Source: Sparassis latifolia (lineage: Eukaryota > Basidiomycota > Agaricomycetes > Polyporales > Sparassidaceae). From it: a stretch of DNA of 64,000 nt. Made by a program: the position numbers and the translations under genes. Shown here piece after piece: positions 1-10,250 of this stretch. Under the pieces are notes generated by a model. It did no database searches and was not told where the DNA came from. It saw nothing but the letters and a program-made list of their open reading frames with translations. Numbering within the stretch: the stretch's first letter is position 1; every line of letters begins with the position of its first letter. The stretch lies in contig CM031556.1 of NCBI GenBank assembly GCA_018466975.1, positions 4,278,001 through 4,342,000 on the forward strand, read 5' to 3'.

Positions 1-6
1 CAAAAG

Positions 7-40
7 GCCTGCCACACCACCACAATGTGGTGTGGCAGGC
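7..40. repeat. Short perfect hairpin
   Basis: Bases 7-20 (GCCTGCCACACCAC) are the exact reverse complement of 27-40, with a 6-nt loop. Nothing coding is recognisable between here and about 340. It may be a terminator-like stem or the remnant of a foldback element cut by the window edge. Confidence 0.6.
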
Positions 41-340
41 ACACTCTTGACAGCTGTCTCTGCACCATGGCGATGACACATTATCTGTCTCATAGCCACT
101 GTCTCTCACTGTTGCTGGTGCAAGCTGAGATGCTTGTGCCATTGGTATTGTGCTGTGTCTGTTGATTGTAGTGAGGTCAATGTTTATATTTCATAATGTA
201 CTCATAGAATTAAGTGGATGTCCTGAGATCACCCTTGATACTCTCAGACACTCCAGTAGTTATGTAATTTCCTGTACCAGCCTGAGTTGTCCTCAGGGCA
301 CCTTGTGCGCTCTGAGGTGCCCTGGGAAAAGTTAAGCTTC

Positions 341-1338
341 CTCACATGCTCTCAGGGAGAAAGTGATTTTCCTGATGTTATCACCATTTATGTCGATGAC
401 ATGCTCATTCTTTCTGACAACCTCACTGCTGTCACCATCCTCAAGGGAGATCTCAAGTCTCACTTCAAGATGACCGACCTTGGCGAAGCACAGTGGCTCC
501 TCGGCATAGAAATCACTCGTGATCGTCCTCGCTGTGTCCTTGAGCTCTCGCAACACCAGTATGTCGAGAAGTGTCTCGCACAACATGGTATGGCCGATTG
601 CTGCCCGGTCAGCACACCTATGGCACAGAACCAGAAGCGCGTCAAGCTCTCGGAGGCAGAGATCGACCGAAGTGTCTCGCACAACATGGTATGGCCCTCA
701 TGTATGCAATGATCAGGACTCGCCCCGACCTTGCATTCACAGTGGGCGCGTTGAGCCAGCATGCTGCAACACCAGGCAAGGAGCACTAGATTGCTCTTAT
801 GCAAGTCTATCACTACCTGCGTGGGACAGCAGACAAGAAGCTCATCTATTGTGGCACTACCAAGGAGAAGGAACCCCTTCTCGGGTACGTGGATGCAGAT
901 TGGGCAGCGAACGTCAATGACTGTTGATCGGTCACAGGTTTTGTTTTCCTCATATCGGAAGGGGCTGTTAGCTGGTCTTCAAAGAGGCAGCACTCGACGG
1001 CGTAGTCCAGCACTGAAGCTGAGTATATGGCTGGCACTCATGGTACAAAGGAAGCAGTCTGGCTTCATACTTTCCTCTCAGAGATTGGACAGGTTCAGAA
1101 GGGCCCTACTCCATTGCTCATCGACAATCAGTCCACCATCGTGCTATCCAAAAATGCTGCTTTTCATGAACACACCAAGCACATTGCTATCCGCTACCAC
1201 TTCATCTGCGAGAAGTATGACTCCAGCGAGATCGAACCTGAGTACGTTCCTACCGGAAATCAGGTTGCTGATGTCTTGACGAAGGGGCTTCCTCGTGAGA
1301 AGCATGAGAAGTTTTCAGCGGGAATGGGCTTGGCTTAA
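341..1338 (+). pseudogene. Ty1/copia pol fragment (reverse transcriptase end plus RNase H)
   Basis: The conceptual translation shows the YVDDM active-site motif of copia reverse transcriptase near base 390. It then shows the LGIEI and LSQHQYVEK motifs of the thumb/connection, and the RNase H end with STEAEYMA, LIDNQS and a HIAIRYHFI-type tail finishing at GLA* (1338). Reading needs a frame change near 670-700, where the stretch around CGCACAACATGGTATGGCC occurs twice about 99 bp apart. There are stop codons after KEH (787) and near 925 and 1010. Gag, integrase and most of the reverse transcriptase are missing, so this is an inactive 3' part of a retrotransposon that continues into the LTR at 1384. 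Confidence 0.88.
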
Positions 1339-1383
1339 GTATTTTCATTTATATACTCTATTCTCTGTCACCCTGAGTGGGCG

Positions 1384-1776
1384 TGTTGAAGTACATACAT
1401 TGCGACACGGGCAGAGTAGTACGGTATTTATGCCACCACATTACTTACATAATCACGTAGGTAGTACTGGCGGACGTTCGGACGATGCACCTCAGTCACT
1501 CGTTTGCTATTGCACGAGACTGAGGTGAATACTTTCTTTACCTACCTTTTATCTCCTTACTGACCTGTAGTAGCTGCGCTTGGTCCCGCTCTAGGTTAGT
1601 ATTAATATAGTCACTCGTTTGCTATCGCATGAGACTGAGCTGCACTTAGTCCCACTCTAGATCCATCAGACATCCCCTGGACGCCTTCCCCCCTCGCTGC
1701 GTACTCGCGATATGAGGATGAGGCAATAGTGTAAGGAATACAAACACGAAAGCATGGCATAAGTACTTGATTAACA
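1384..1776 (+). mobile_element. 3' LTR of the copia element
   Basis: A purine-rich GAGTGGGCG stretch precedes TGTTGAAGTACATACA, which begins with TG and lies 45 bp after the pol stop. A plausible end is GTACTTGATTAACA at 1776, an imperfect inversion of the start. Inside, a block of about 60 bp (from AGTCACTCGTTTGCTAT at about 1495 and again at about 1612) is duplicated imperfectly. The partner 5' LTR lies outside the window, so the exact right end is an inference. Confidence 0.65.
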
Positions 1777-2550
1777 AACCCTAACCCTCTTCGGCTTGCG
1801 AGCTCACTCATCACTCAGAAATAAACTTGCCAAATGTTGGAGCATAGTATTTACTCAGTAGTGCCTTTAAGGCATGTTGTAAAATCTAGTAATTTGGCAC
1901 ATTGATATTTGGCAAAACATAGCTTTTGTGCAAATAATTTCAGACTGATCAGTGTCGGGCGTGCCAGATGCGTCCAGTCACATGAACGAAATTCTCTCGT
2001 CCCATCTCCTCTTATGAACAGAACCTCTCTCATCATCATCCTCCCATTTGATGTCATCATGCTGCTCAATGCTGCCCCCATTGAGCTCACCTTTTTCTGG
2101 TCTTCATCTACAACCCATCCATTGTTTGGCCATCTTCCTTCTCTTTTCTTCTGCCTTCGAGCTTAACCCTGTTCACCTTCCTCCTCTACGCTGCTTGTGT
2201 TTGCCCTGACTGTTTATATCCTGTGCTGTATTTTGACATTGGCATTTACTTTCCTCTGATTGCTTCACAATCTATCCAGCCCTCCATAAGGCAGTCTTCG
2301 ACTTACACTAGGTTTTGCAGTTTTCACTCACTTTTGGTGTTAGTGCTTCTCGATTTGGGTGCAATGTACCATTCCTCCTTACAGTCTTTGTGATTTGTGG
2401 TAGCAGTGTAACACCATCCTGCCAGACCATTAGGTAGAGCAGGGACCTCAATCTTGCTTCAATCTGACTACTGTGACAATTGCTGAGGTTAATTATATGT
2501 CGAGTCTCATCTGCAGTGAGCAAGTCCTGTCAAGTTATCCACATGCAGTG
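1777..2550. other. Non-coding stretch with a distant inverted match
   Basis: No gene is recognisable. Bases of about 1985-2095 (CTCATCATCATCCTCCCAT.. and GCTGCCCCCATTGAGCTCACC) match in inverted orientation a segment at about 19005-19105. These could be remnants of the ends of an element enclosing KDZ-1. Confidence 0.45.
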
Positions 2551-2554
2551 TTGC

Positions 2555-2900
2555 CTGAGCAATGGTGATGAGTGCACATATGATATAAACACCTAAACCC
2601 AACTAAACAAACAAGAAGGGTACTCTGTGTGAGAGGGAAGGGCGACGTGACTGTAAAATGATGTAAGTGGGTCCCATATGTTACTTGTCCTGAACCACAT
2701 GGAAGACTCAAACAACATCTCCAGTCCAGCACGAAGGTAGGGGTCTTGAAGGGCAAGGTGGAATGATAAAGGGGATGGGATTTGCAAAACAAGAGGGCGT
2801 GATGATACACTCCCAGACCTTCTGGCCTCTGAAAACGCGTTTTCCAGCGATTGCTCATACCTCACTACTCTGTGTCTTAGCCTCTGAGATGCATCTGACT
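2555..2900. repeat. Inverted-repeat arm of a mosaic element
   Basis: Three blocks here are inverted copies of sequence further right. About 2560-2610 matches 4500-4545. About 2675-2810 (with CTTGTCCTGAACCACATG) matches 3590-3725. About 2818-2895 (GATTGCT.., TCTGAGATGCATCT) matches 4836-4915. This suggests a MITE-like or foldback element, rearranged or nested. No coding potential is recognised. Confidence 0.7.
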
Positions 2901-2903
2901 AGT

Positions 2904-3290
2904 GCAGAGAAAGGGTATGGATAACCCTCAAGGGTCAAGGGTAAGGGTATCGGAGGGTAAGGGTAGGGGTATGGATTTTCAAACCCTTGTACCCTTGGAG
3001 GGTATCACTACCTATAGTATATATGATGTAGATAGTAACTACAGGGTGAATATAGAGTATGTACAGTCTGAGTACAACTTGAATCATGTTTACAGAAGCT
3101 TTAAAGATAAAAGAAGAGGGGTACAAACCTCAGACTTAATATATATAATGTCATTTTCTCAAATAAGACCAAAGATTGAGGGGTATACCCTCAGGGTTTG
3201 GTACCCTTACCCATACCCTTACCCCTGGTCAAGGGTATGTACCCTTGGAGGGTAAGGGTAGGGGTATGCCTCAAAGTACCCAGGGGTATA
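2904..3290. repeat. G-rich AAGGGTAGGGGTATG-type repeats in inverted arrangement
   Basis: GGGTAAGGGTAGGGGTATGG-like units occur at about 2920-2975 and 3245-3268. The reverse complement (CCCTTACCCATACCC) lies at about 3200-3225. The spacer of about 200 bp is AT-rich. The blocks resemble a degenerate telomere-like minisatellite placed as terminal repeats of a small element. Open frames here are by-products of the repeat. Confidence 0.6.
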
Positions 3291-3299
3291 CCTCTGCTC

Positions 3300-4916
3300 T
3301 GCGCTACATCCGACTCTTTCGCGACCCTCGGCAAACTTTCACGACTTCGCGACTTTGTTCGACTTCGCTCATTTCCTCGCGACATCTCTCTGAGATTCGA
3401 CATTCTTTCATCACTCATGCACCACTCTTGCGTCTCTTCGCTGTCGGATACCACGTACCCGTTGTCCTTTGGTCTAGTCCAATGTGCCCTGGCCGATTGC
3501 CTTCTAGGTCCGTACTTTCCCAATGTCACGCCACCTCTGTGGATGTCGCGCCGACTTACTGGTTTGTCGCGCCGATGTATCGGTGTTGCACGATGGTCAC
3601 GACCCTTTGTTTTGCAAATCCCATTCCCTTTATTGTTCAACCTTCCCCTTCAAAACTCCTACCTTCGTGCTGGACCAGAAATGCTGTTAGAGTGTTTCAT
3701 GTGGTTCAGGACAAGTAGCATATGTTTTCTTTCAATTTCCCTCTACTTTAACATTCATCTCCATCGCTAACATACGACATTCACCTCTCCACACCCTTTA
3801 CCTATTTTTCCATTGGTCCTAGACCATTACGACCCTTTCTGATGTCAGGATCCATCTTCTGACATTTTGCGACTTTCGCATTTCACTTCCCCATTTTCCC
3901 CTCTATAAATACCTGCTGTATCTACATCGATTATCATCGAAGACCAGTAGGAGACTTCCCCCTTCACTTCAGATCACTGAGAAACTGCATTTACTGCGAT
4001 AGTGACTTCGAACTGCGATATACCCCACTGCGACATAGCGACTGTGACTATGACATAGCGAGACTGCTATACTTCAAGACTGTGTACTGCAACTGTGATA
4101 GCAAACTGCGACACTGCGATAGCGACATAGCAATATAGCGACAGCGACCTGCGTTAGTCTTAATCCGACTTTTGTGTTAAACTGACTGTGACTTCATCGA
4201 GATGACGAATACTGCATTTCTCCATAGTGTTCTACCCCCACAGATAGGTCTCTTCCCCTTTGCGATTTAGTTCGCCTTCGCCTACAAGTTTGGCGATTGT
4301 GTCGCGACTTTAGCTTCCTACCTCCGACTTTTGCGACTTCATCATAGATTGTCACCCGACTTTGTGTTTATGTCGCGAGCCCTCGTTCCTTTACAGGTTG
4401 CATCCCCCTTTGGCTTAGGTCGAGGTTCTGAGACCCACTTGCTTTATTTTACAGTTGCGATGCCCTTCCCTCACACACAGATCGCCCCTGCTTCTCATTT
4501 GTTTTAGTTGGGTTTAGGTGTTTGTGTCAGGTGTGCACTCATCAGCAACCATCGAGCGACACTGATAAGTTGGCGTGACAAACCAGCGAGTTGGCACGAC
4601 ATCCAGAGAGGCAGTGCGATGTCGGGGAAGTACAGACTTAGAAGAAAATCAGCCAGGGTGCATTGGATGAGACCAAAGGGCAACAGGTAAGTTGTATTTG
4701 ACAGCAGGGAGATGCAAGAGTGGTGCATGAGTGATGAAAGAATGTCAAATCTCAAAGAGAAGTCGCAAGGAGTCGAGCAAAGTTGAATGAGGCCACACGA
4801 AGTTGCAAAAGTTCGCAGAGTGTCGTGAAAGGGTTAGATGCATCTCAGAAGCTAAGGCATAGAGTGGTGAGGTCTGAAGATTGCTGGAAAACACATTTTT
4901 CAAAGGCCAGAGTCGC
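3300..4916. repeat. Right part of the inverted-repeat mosaic; GCGACATAG-rich tract
   Basis: About 3330-3600 is inverted relative to about 4550-4790, for example CATTCTTTCATCACTCATG at about 3402 and its reverse complement near 4730. About 3590-3725 and 4836-4915 are inverted against 2675-2895. Between them, 3990-4170 is an irregular GCGATAGCGACATAG-type simple repeat. No gene is recognised. The structure fits a stem-loop element with later insertions. Confidence 0.6.
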
Positions 4917-5534
4917 AGGGAGCGTATCAACGGTACTACTAATGCTTTTATGCCCAGTCAACTTGTGTTGTGCGAGCTGGGGCAAGACTAATAAGTACTG
5001 TGAGTCTGACCTCCTTTTTCTGGTGTGCACTCATGGTTACTTTTCTCACACATATGCATGCAGTTATCACTCGCTCTATCAAGGAGTGTGTGCTGATGGA
5101 GTTTGTCCACAGAGTAAAAGCAGAGGAAGACCTGCGCAGAGATTAGATAGACACCTGCCATCTCCAGAGCGAAGTGTGTCCTTCTCTTTTCATTCAATAT
5201 ATATTGATCTATCTTATATTCACACCAGAGAGATCATGAGCATCAGACATAGTTTATATATAAGAAGCATGCAACAATTTCTGCCCACCATTAGGATACC
5301 TCACATGAGTGATTGTATTGCCTCGGTAGTCCATGCCTCCATCCTCCAGCCACGTACGTACTCCATACACATAGCTTTCATGCCACTTTATGCTATGCTG
5401 TGCGTTGCATGTGCTACAATTCACATCCTGTCCTGTTCGCTCATTTCCTGATGTTGCTAGATATGGCACTTCCTGTTCGTCTTTTCCTCTTCACCGCCCT
5501 CCCTTTTTTTGTACTTCTTTTGATATACTGATCA
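4917..5534. other. No recognisable gene
   Basis: This is AT-rich sequence between the inverted-repeat mosaic and the KDZ-1 pseudogene. No conserved motif or repeat was noticed. It may hold the 5' end of the KDZ-1 gene. Confidence 0.4.
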
Positions 5535-7111
5535 TGTCTTCACAGGTGCCCTCCAGAGGGTCTGAACCTCATCGCAGTGAGAGTCGCTTAGTTATGTGCA
5601 TGTTCCAAATGAGCAGTGACCCACGTCACAGCAGCAGCAAGGTCTCGCACATGGGTAGTGCATTATCTGCATACAGGAAGTGAACTCGTACTGACACAGT
5701 CTTGCAGCCTCTTTCTGTCAACCACCCCCCATTATCCCAACAACACCATCCAGCCTCCATCGGGATGCCACATTATACTGATATATTTGTTGCATCACCT
5801 CTAGTGGTTGAAGGTGGTGCTCAGGATGCATCTGTGGATGCTGTAGAATGCTACAGTCTAGATCCTGCAGTTGATGTAGTGCTTACCTCAGTTCATCATG
5901 CACCATGTGCTACATCGGAGTCAGAGGATGGAGTGTACTGCCATCTTATCCGACTCCTGCACAGGTCTGATCAAGTAGGTATCATGTGTACATGCTCACA
6001 GTGGAAGGCTCATCATATGTGCATCCATCATCATGTTCTATCCACTCACTTCCTCGAGATCAGCTCTTTCCTAATTATTGCACCTTCGCCACTTCCTCCT
6101 GCCGTCTTCCTTCATTCAACTCCATTCCAGTACATGTATGTATTCTCCTGTGTTTCTTCAACTGAATGTTATGAATCCAGCAAGAGGGTTATTGTAGCAT
6201 TGCAGTGGGATGGTCACTGGCATTGCCAGTTATGTCATTATTTGAATTCTTGCAAGCACAAGCCTCATGCAATTAGTTTTGCTATTACAGCTGGTTTCAT
6301 ATCAGAGTCACACACTCTCATTGTCAATGTTGATGGCAATGAACCTCCTGATAGGGAGAGTGCCCTCATAGTAACAGCTGCTCGCCATCATGATGGCAAG
6401 CATGAATGTGTTTCTCACATGCCTATTCCTCCTTCATGCTGGTGCTCATTTTCACATGAGGCTTCGTATATTGCACCTCATGCAACTTCTTCGAACTCGC
6501 ACTTTGGTTTGAATAAGTCATTTTGATGCTGCTGTGGAGTGTTATTAGATGGATGCAGCAGTACTGCTGTCAGCTATCCTTGTCCAGCAAGCAGTGCTTT
6601 TCAGTTTTACCAGCAGATCTGAAGTAACAATTGATGTCCTTCCCACCCAGAATGTCACCATCATCGCCATTCCATTAGCCCTGACCTTGCGAGCCTTGGT
6701 ATCTTCAATTAGAACAACATGTACCTGTTTATGCATGAGTTGTTGAATGCATTCACAAGTGCTTTCACTGCATCGGAGACAGCTTTTTTCACATTCTGCC
6801 TTACCATGTGATACAGCTATGAGGATAATTTCTCAGAGATGCATTTCTGCTCAGATGAAACATTTGTACAAGTATGGTTTGCTTTCATTCACTTGCAGTG
6901 CATTGATAGTGAGATGCGCTGTCCAACATGTGGTCCATCTCTTAGCATAATTATTGCTGATGGTGTCAGTCTTATAACACACTGTTCAAAATTAACATTG
7001 GCGGTCAGACCACCAACATTCACTGACCAGTCAAGTGAACAGATCGAGTCCATTTCCTCATGGAAGACCCGCACTTTGCCTGTAATCATTTAAAAAGATA
7101 TATGCAGCATT
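5535..7111 (+). pseudogene. KDZ-1 transposase, N-terminal cysteine-cluster part
   Basis: The longest frame (5702-6526) has two Cys/His clusters. One is around MCTCSQWKAHHMCIHHH; the other is around WHCQLCHYLNSCKHKPH. They resemble the CxC5/CxC6-type clusters that accompany KDZ transposases in basidiomycetes. A further segment at about 6890-7090 has RCPTCGPSLSIIIADGVSL followed by a PPTFTD tail, which is the usual lead-in to the catalytic domain. Frames change and there is a stop just before the solo LTR at 7112. The gene resumes at 7640 and again at 15764. It is dead, but its parts are in order and on one strand. The assignment rests on motif similarity recalled for the family. Confidence 0.7.
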
Positions 7112-7639
7112 TGTTATGAGGGAACCCAAGGGGCGACCCGAGTACACACCAGCCTTTAGGAGACTCAAGTCGTTAATGCCAACTGGCCCTATAGGGGACT
7201 GGTGCAAGACTCAAGCGGTCGTCCACAAGCCAACGTGCACCAGATATGGTCTAAGAATGGGTAGGTTCAGATTGGGAAACCTATCGAATACATATCATGT
7301 ATATATACTCGTACATACAATGTAATACAATGGCCGTCATTGGTCCGTCTTATCAGTACAAGGTCAGGCGCACACCATGAGGTATAGGTGTGTCGTCGAT
7401 AAGCATCATGAGGTGGCCATGAGGCCGGGCCGACTATATGTACCGAGGTCTAGGGTCAGCTGTACCTAGACTAGGTCGAGAACCATGATGTCATGTTCTA
7501 GATTAGTGATGTCATAGCACGTGATATCCAAAAGTCTAGCCTCTAGGTGAGGCCTCGACATCGCAGTTGCGAACTGCGAGAATGTTTCAACTTGGGCCGG
7601 AGCCCGTTCGCATGGCCCATGCCAGGGACCGTTGTAACA
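7112..7639 (-). mobile_element. Solo LTR (same family as the 25-kb LTR element)
   Basis: The 528-bp sequence begins TGTTATGAGGG and ends CCGTTGTAACA. It is flanked by the 5-bp duplication GCATT at 7107-7111 and 7640-7644. It is the reverse complement of the LTRs at 21090-21615 and 45758-46283. A single LTR with an intact target duplication is the usual product of LTR-LTR recombination. It landed inside the KDZ-1 transposase gene. Confidence 0.9.
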
Positions 7640-8412
7640 GCATTGTGAACAAATTTCTGGATATTACTGCAACTCTCATATTCCCTCTGACCTGCCAGAC
7701 TTGTCAAAGGTTACACAGAGTTATCGAGAGGTCTCTGAGCTTATGTGGCTTTCAGTAAGGATAATGGTGCCATTGCAGTGTCAGAAGGCTTATCATGAGC
7801 AATTACATCAGGCAAATATAATATCTAAGTGAATGATTAAGCATGTTCTGACAGTAGTAAACAGATTGCAGCTCCAGACATAGTGCTGCAGCTCGTTCCT
7901 TACAATGCAATTGAACCATTGTACACATTGGCAATGTCAGGCCATGCATTTGCATAGCTTCAAGCTGTGTGTCCAGCCTTCGGGATAGTGCTAAATGCAC
8001 ACCTTGTGGATGGAACAATAATACCTAGGGAGATTCAGCAGGTTGTAGCTTGGATTGTTACCTGAGCACAAGATGTTTATACATGACTAGCACAACACGA
8101 TCCAGCTCATATCTCTGAAACTTTGCCTCAGAAGCCTTGAAATGAGACTGGGACATGTTATAGTCTGCCTGCAGTGCAAACTAGATGTACTTATCCAAAA
8201 TTGCATTATGATGCTCAGCCACTGGACTTGGATGCCGAAGAAATGAGCGACTGTAACAAATTTTATAAAACATACTTACAGAATAACTTGACCAATGACA
8301 TCCTTGTACTATAGTGTACACATTCTATCTGCCTTAGATTTCACTTAATACCTATTGCCGAAGGACGGAACAATGTCTTTTCTGCCATATACACACATTT
8401 TTCCTGTGCCCT
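7640..8412 (+). pseudogene. KDZ-1 transposase, middle part
   Basis: After the solo LTR the KDZ-1 frame resumes with VNKFLDIT and a CQTCQ cluster. The segment at 8190-8412 reads YKTYLQNNLTNDIL, then CTHSICLRFHLIPIAEGRN, then NVFSAIYTHFSCA. These fit the stretch that precedes the catalytic core of KDZ transposases. A stop lies at about 8312. The frame is cut at 8412 by KDZ-2 and continues at 15764 with PDIIVYDFTCQLAPYCL. Confidence 0.75.
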
Positions 8413-9160
8413 GAGCCCATTCAGCTAATATATACCTAAAAGTCCATATAACCAAGGTGGAATATTTTGTGTAAATTTCCACGAAACTGGGTGTTGGCCA
8501 AGAATATAATATAGAATGGAGATATAGGGTTGGCCAAGAGAAGTAAGCTATATAGGCTAAGTCGTGTATTTGGGAGTTAGCCAAGGAAGGGTTTAAAGTC
8601 TATATAGGTTGTCGGACATTTTGGGGTTGGCCGCCATTTTTCTATATAGATTTTAGTCAGAATAGAGCCATTAGCCAAGAGTCATAAAATTTCAATACTA
8701 TATAGAGTTTGCAGACAGTTGGCCTTGGCTGAGTGGAGCTGTATAGAATTGTTGTAAAAATGGTCCCCTCGGTCAAGGCACATGAAATTTCAATCCTATA
8801 TAGCATTTTCTGAAATCTGGCCATGGCCAAGGGTGCCCTATATAGATTTTTGTGAAAATAATGCCTGCGGCCAAGGGTCAAGAAATTGAAATCCTATATA
8901 GAATTGTCTGAAATTTGGTTGTGGCTGAAAATATCCTATATAGTTTTTGTGAAAATGGTGGTCTTGGCTGAGCATCCTGGAATTTCTATTCTATATAGGG
9001 TCTTCTAAACTTTGGCATTAGCTGAGAATGCCCTATATAGTTTTTGTGAAAATGATGGCCTTGGCCGAGGATCTAGAGTTTTTCATTCTATAGAGAGTTT
9101 TTCACACTTTGGCCTTAGTCATATAGCTTTCTACACAAATGGGGCTCCAGGCTAAGGCAT
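8413..9160. repeat. KDZ-2 left terminal inverted repeat with CCTATATAGG array
   Basis: About 750 bp matches the right arm in inverted orientation, with no net length change over the outer 470 bp. From about 8590 inward it carries the 10-bp palindrome CCTATATAGG or variants every 60-75 bp, alternating with GGCCAAGG/TTGGCCGAGG-like blocks. Confidence 0.88.
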
Positions 9161-9287
9161 CCAAACTTAATGGTCTTGCTGACACCATGCTTCTTTAAGG
9201 TCCTGGAGGATACACTCGTTCAAATTTAAATAGCCAATCACACACATTTATTGACTACTTTGCATACCTACCTTTGCAACTCGCAGA

Positions 9288-10250
9288 CTACCTGACAATC
9301 ATTTGACCATTGAATGCCTGCTGTGATTGAAGTGCAAAGTCCTTCCCCATTGCACCTTGCTTTGCTGCATAGGATGCATGATCACATAGACCTGCACTCA
9401 CTGCCTCCATCTCCCTGGTCTGCCACTCATGCTGCTTGCATTCAAACCACAGAACAGCCCATAACATCTCATGTTGCACCTTCGGTACCTCCTCCTTGTA
9501 TCTTGTGTCTTGTGCCTTTGCTCTCAGCCAGTTAACTCAATCAACTGACATGGTAATTACCATCTGTGAATAAGTTTGACCAGACATGAACAGATAGTCA
9601 CTCACCCTCTGTCATCACTGCTTCATGACATTTCGACCGACGTCTTCCGTATTATTGTCCACACTTTCCACCCATGCATTTTGAGCATTCTCACCTTCAA
9701 GTTTCCAAAACTATGCCAATCTATCATTCTTCTGCCCAACTCTATTCTCCTCCACAATGTCTCCAGGCATCTTTGGGTCTTCCTTTTGAATGTTAAGATA
9801 TTGTGTCAACAACTGTTCACTTGCTTCTACATAGATCAGGGCTTTCCGAGCACGCTTGTATCATCTAATAATTTTGCGCTCTTACTGACCAATCTTCCTG
9901 AGCTTAGCTGCATTTTGGGTTTTATGCCATTGAGACTTATTATGCCTGAATTTGGTCTGGAAAAGCAAAGACTTGTGACCTAATAAGAGTCGCAAGTCTT
10001 CAAGACAGTTATTGGCTTGGCCAACCTGTAGATATAACTCCTGCTGTGCAATGCTCTTCCATTCTACTGTCTTGCATTAGTTAATGCCAAGTGAGGAAGG
10101 AAGCAGGAGAGTGATGTTTTTTGGCAACACTTTTTTTCAATATCTTCCAAGTTCTCCTTCACATCCTCCACAATCCAACCCTCTTCATCTGCCACCTTAT
10201 TAGAAGAGATTTCTAAGTGCTCAATGTCTTCACTGTCTAATAGCACTGTT
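9288..10250 (-). pseudogene. KDZ-2 transposase C-terminal remnant
   Basis: Read on the minus strand, about 10060-9700 gives a broken stretch with LEDLRLLLGHKSLLF and a following RHNKSQ helix. It is followed at 9479-9290 by a continuous frame with EMLWAVLWFECKQHEWQ, LCDHASYAAKQGAM and a short tail. These resemble the C-terminal helical region of KDZ transposases, with a leucine-rich segment followed by a W..R...L..Y..RQ-type motif. Many stops and frame changes are present. The N-terminal and catalytic parts were not recognised in this element. Confidence 0.65.

Noticed and set aside
1777..1800. AACCCTAACCCT next to the copia LTR as a telomere
   Set aside because: Only two units, not at a sequence end, and next to coding-type DNA; too short to call.
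7116..7325. Recurrent ORF starting MREPKGRPEYTPAFRR, also at 21342-21836 and 46010-46279 (minus)
   Set aside because: It is the LTR sequence read through; three copies coincide with LTR boundaries and target duplications.
8657..8881. Identical 74-residue ORF at 8657-8881 (minus) and 15288-15512 (plus)
   Set aside because: It is the inverted-repeat array of KDZ-2, with CCTATATAGG units; not a gene.
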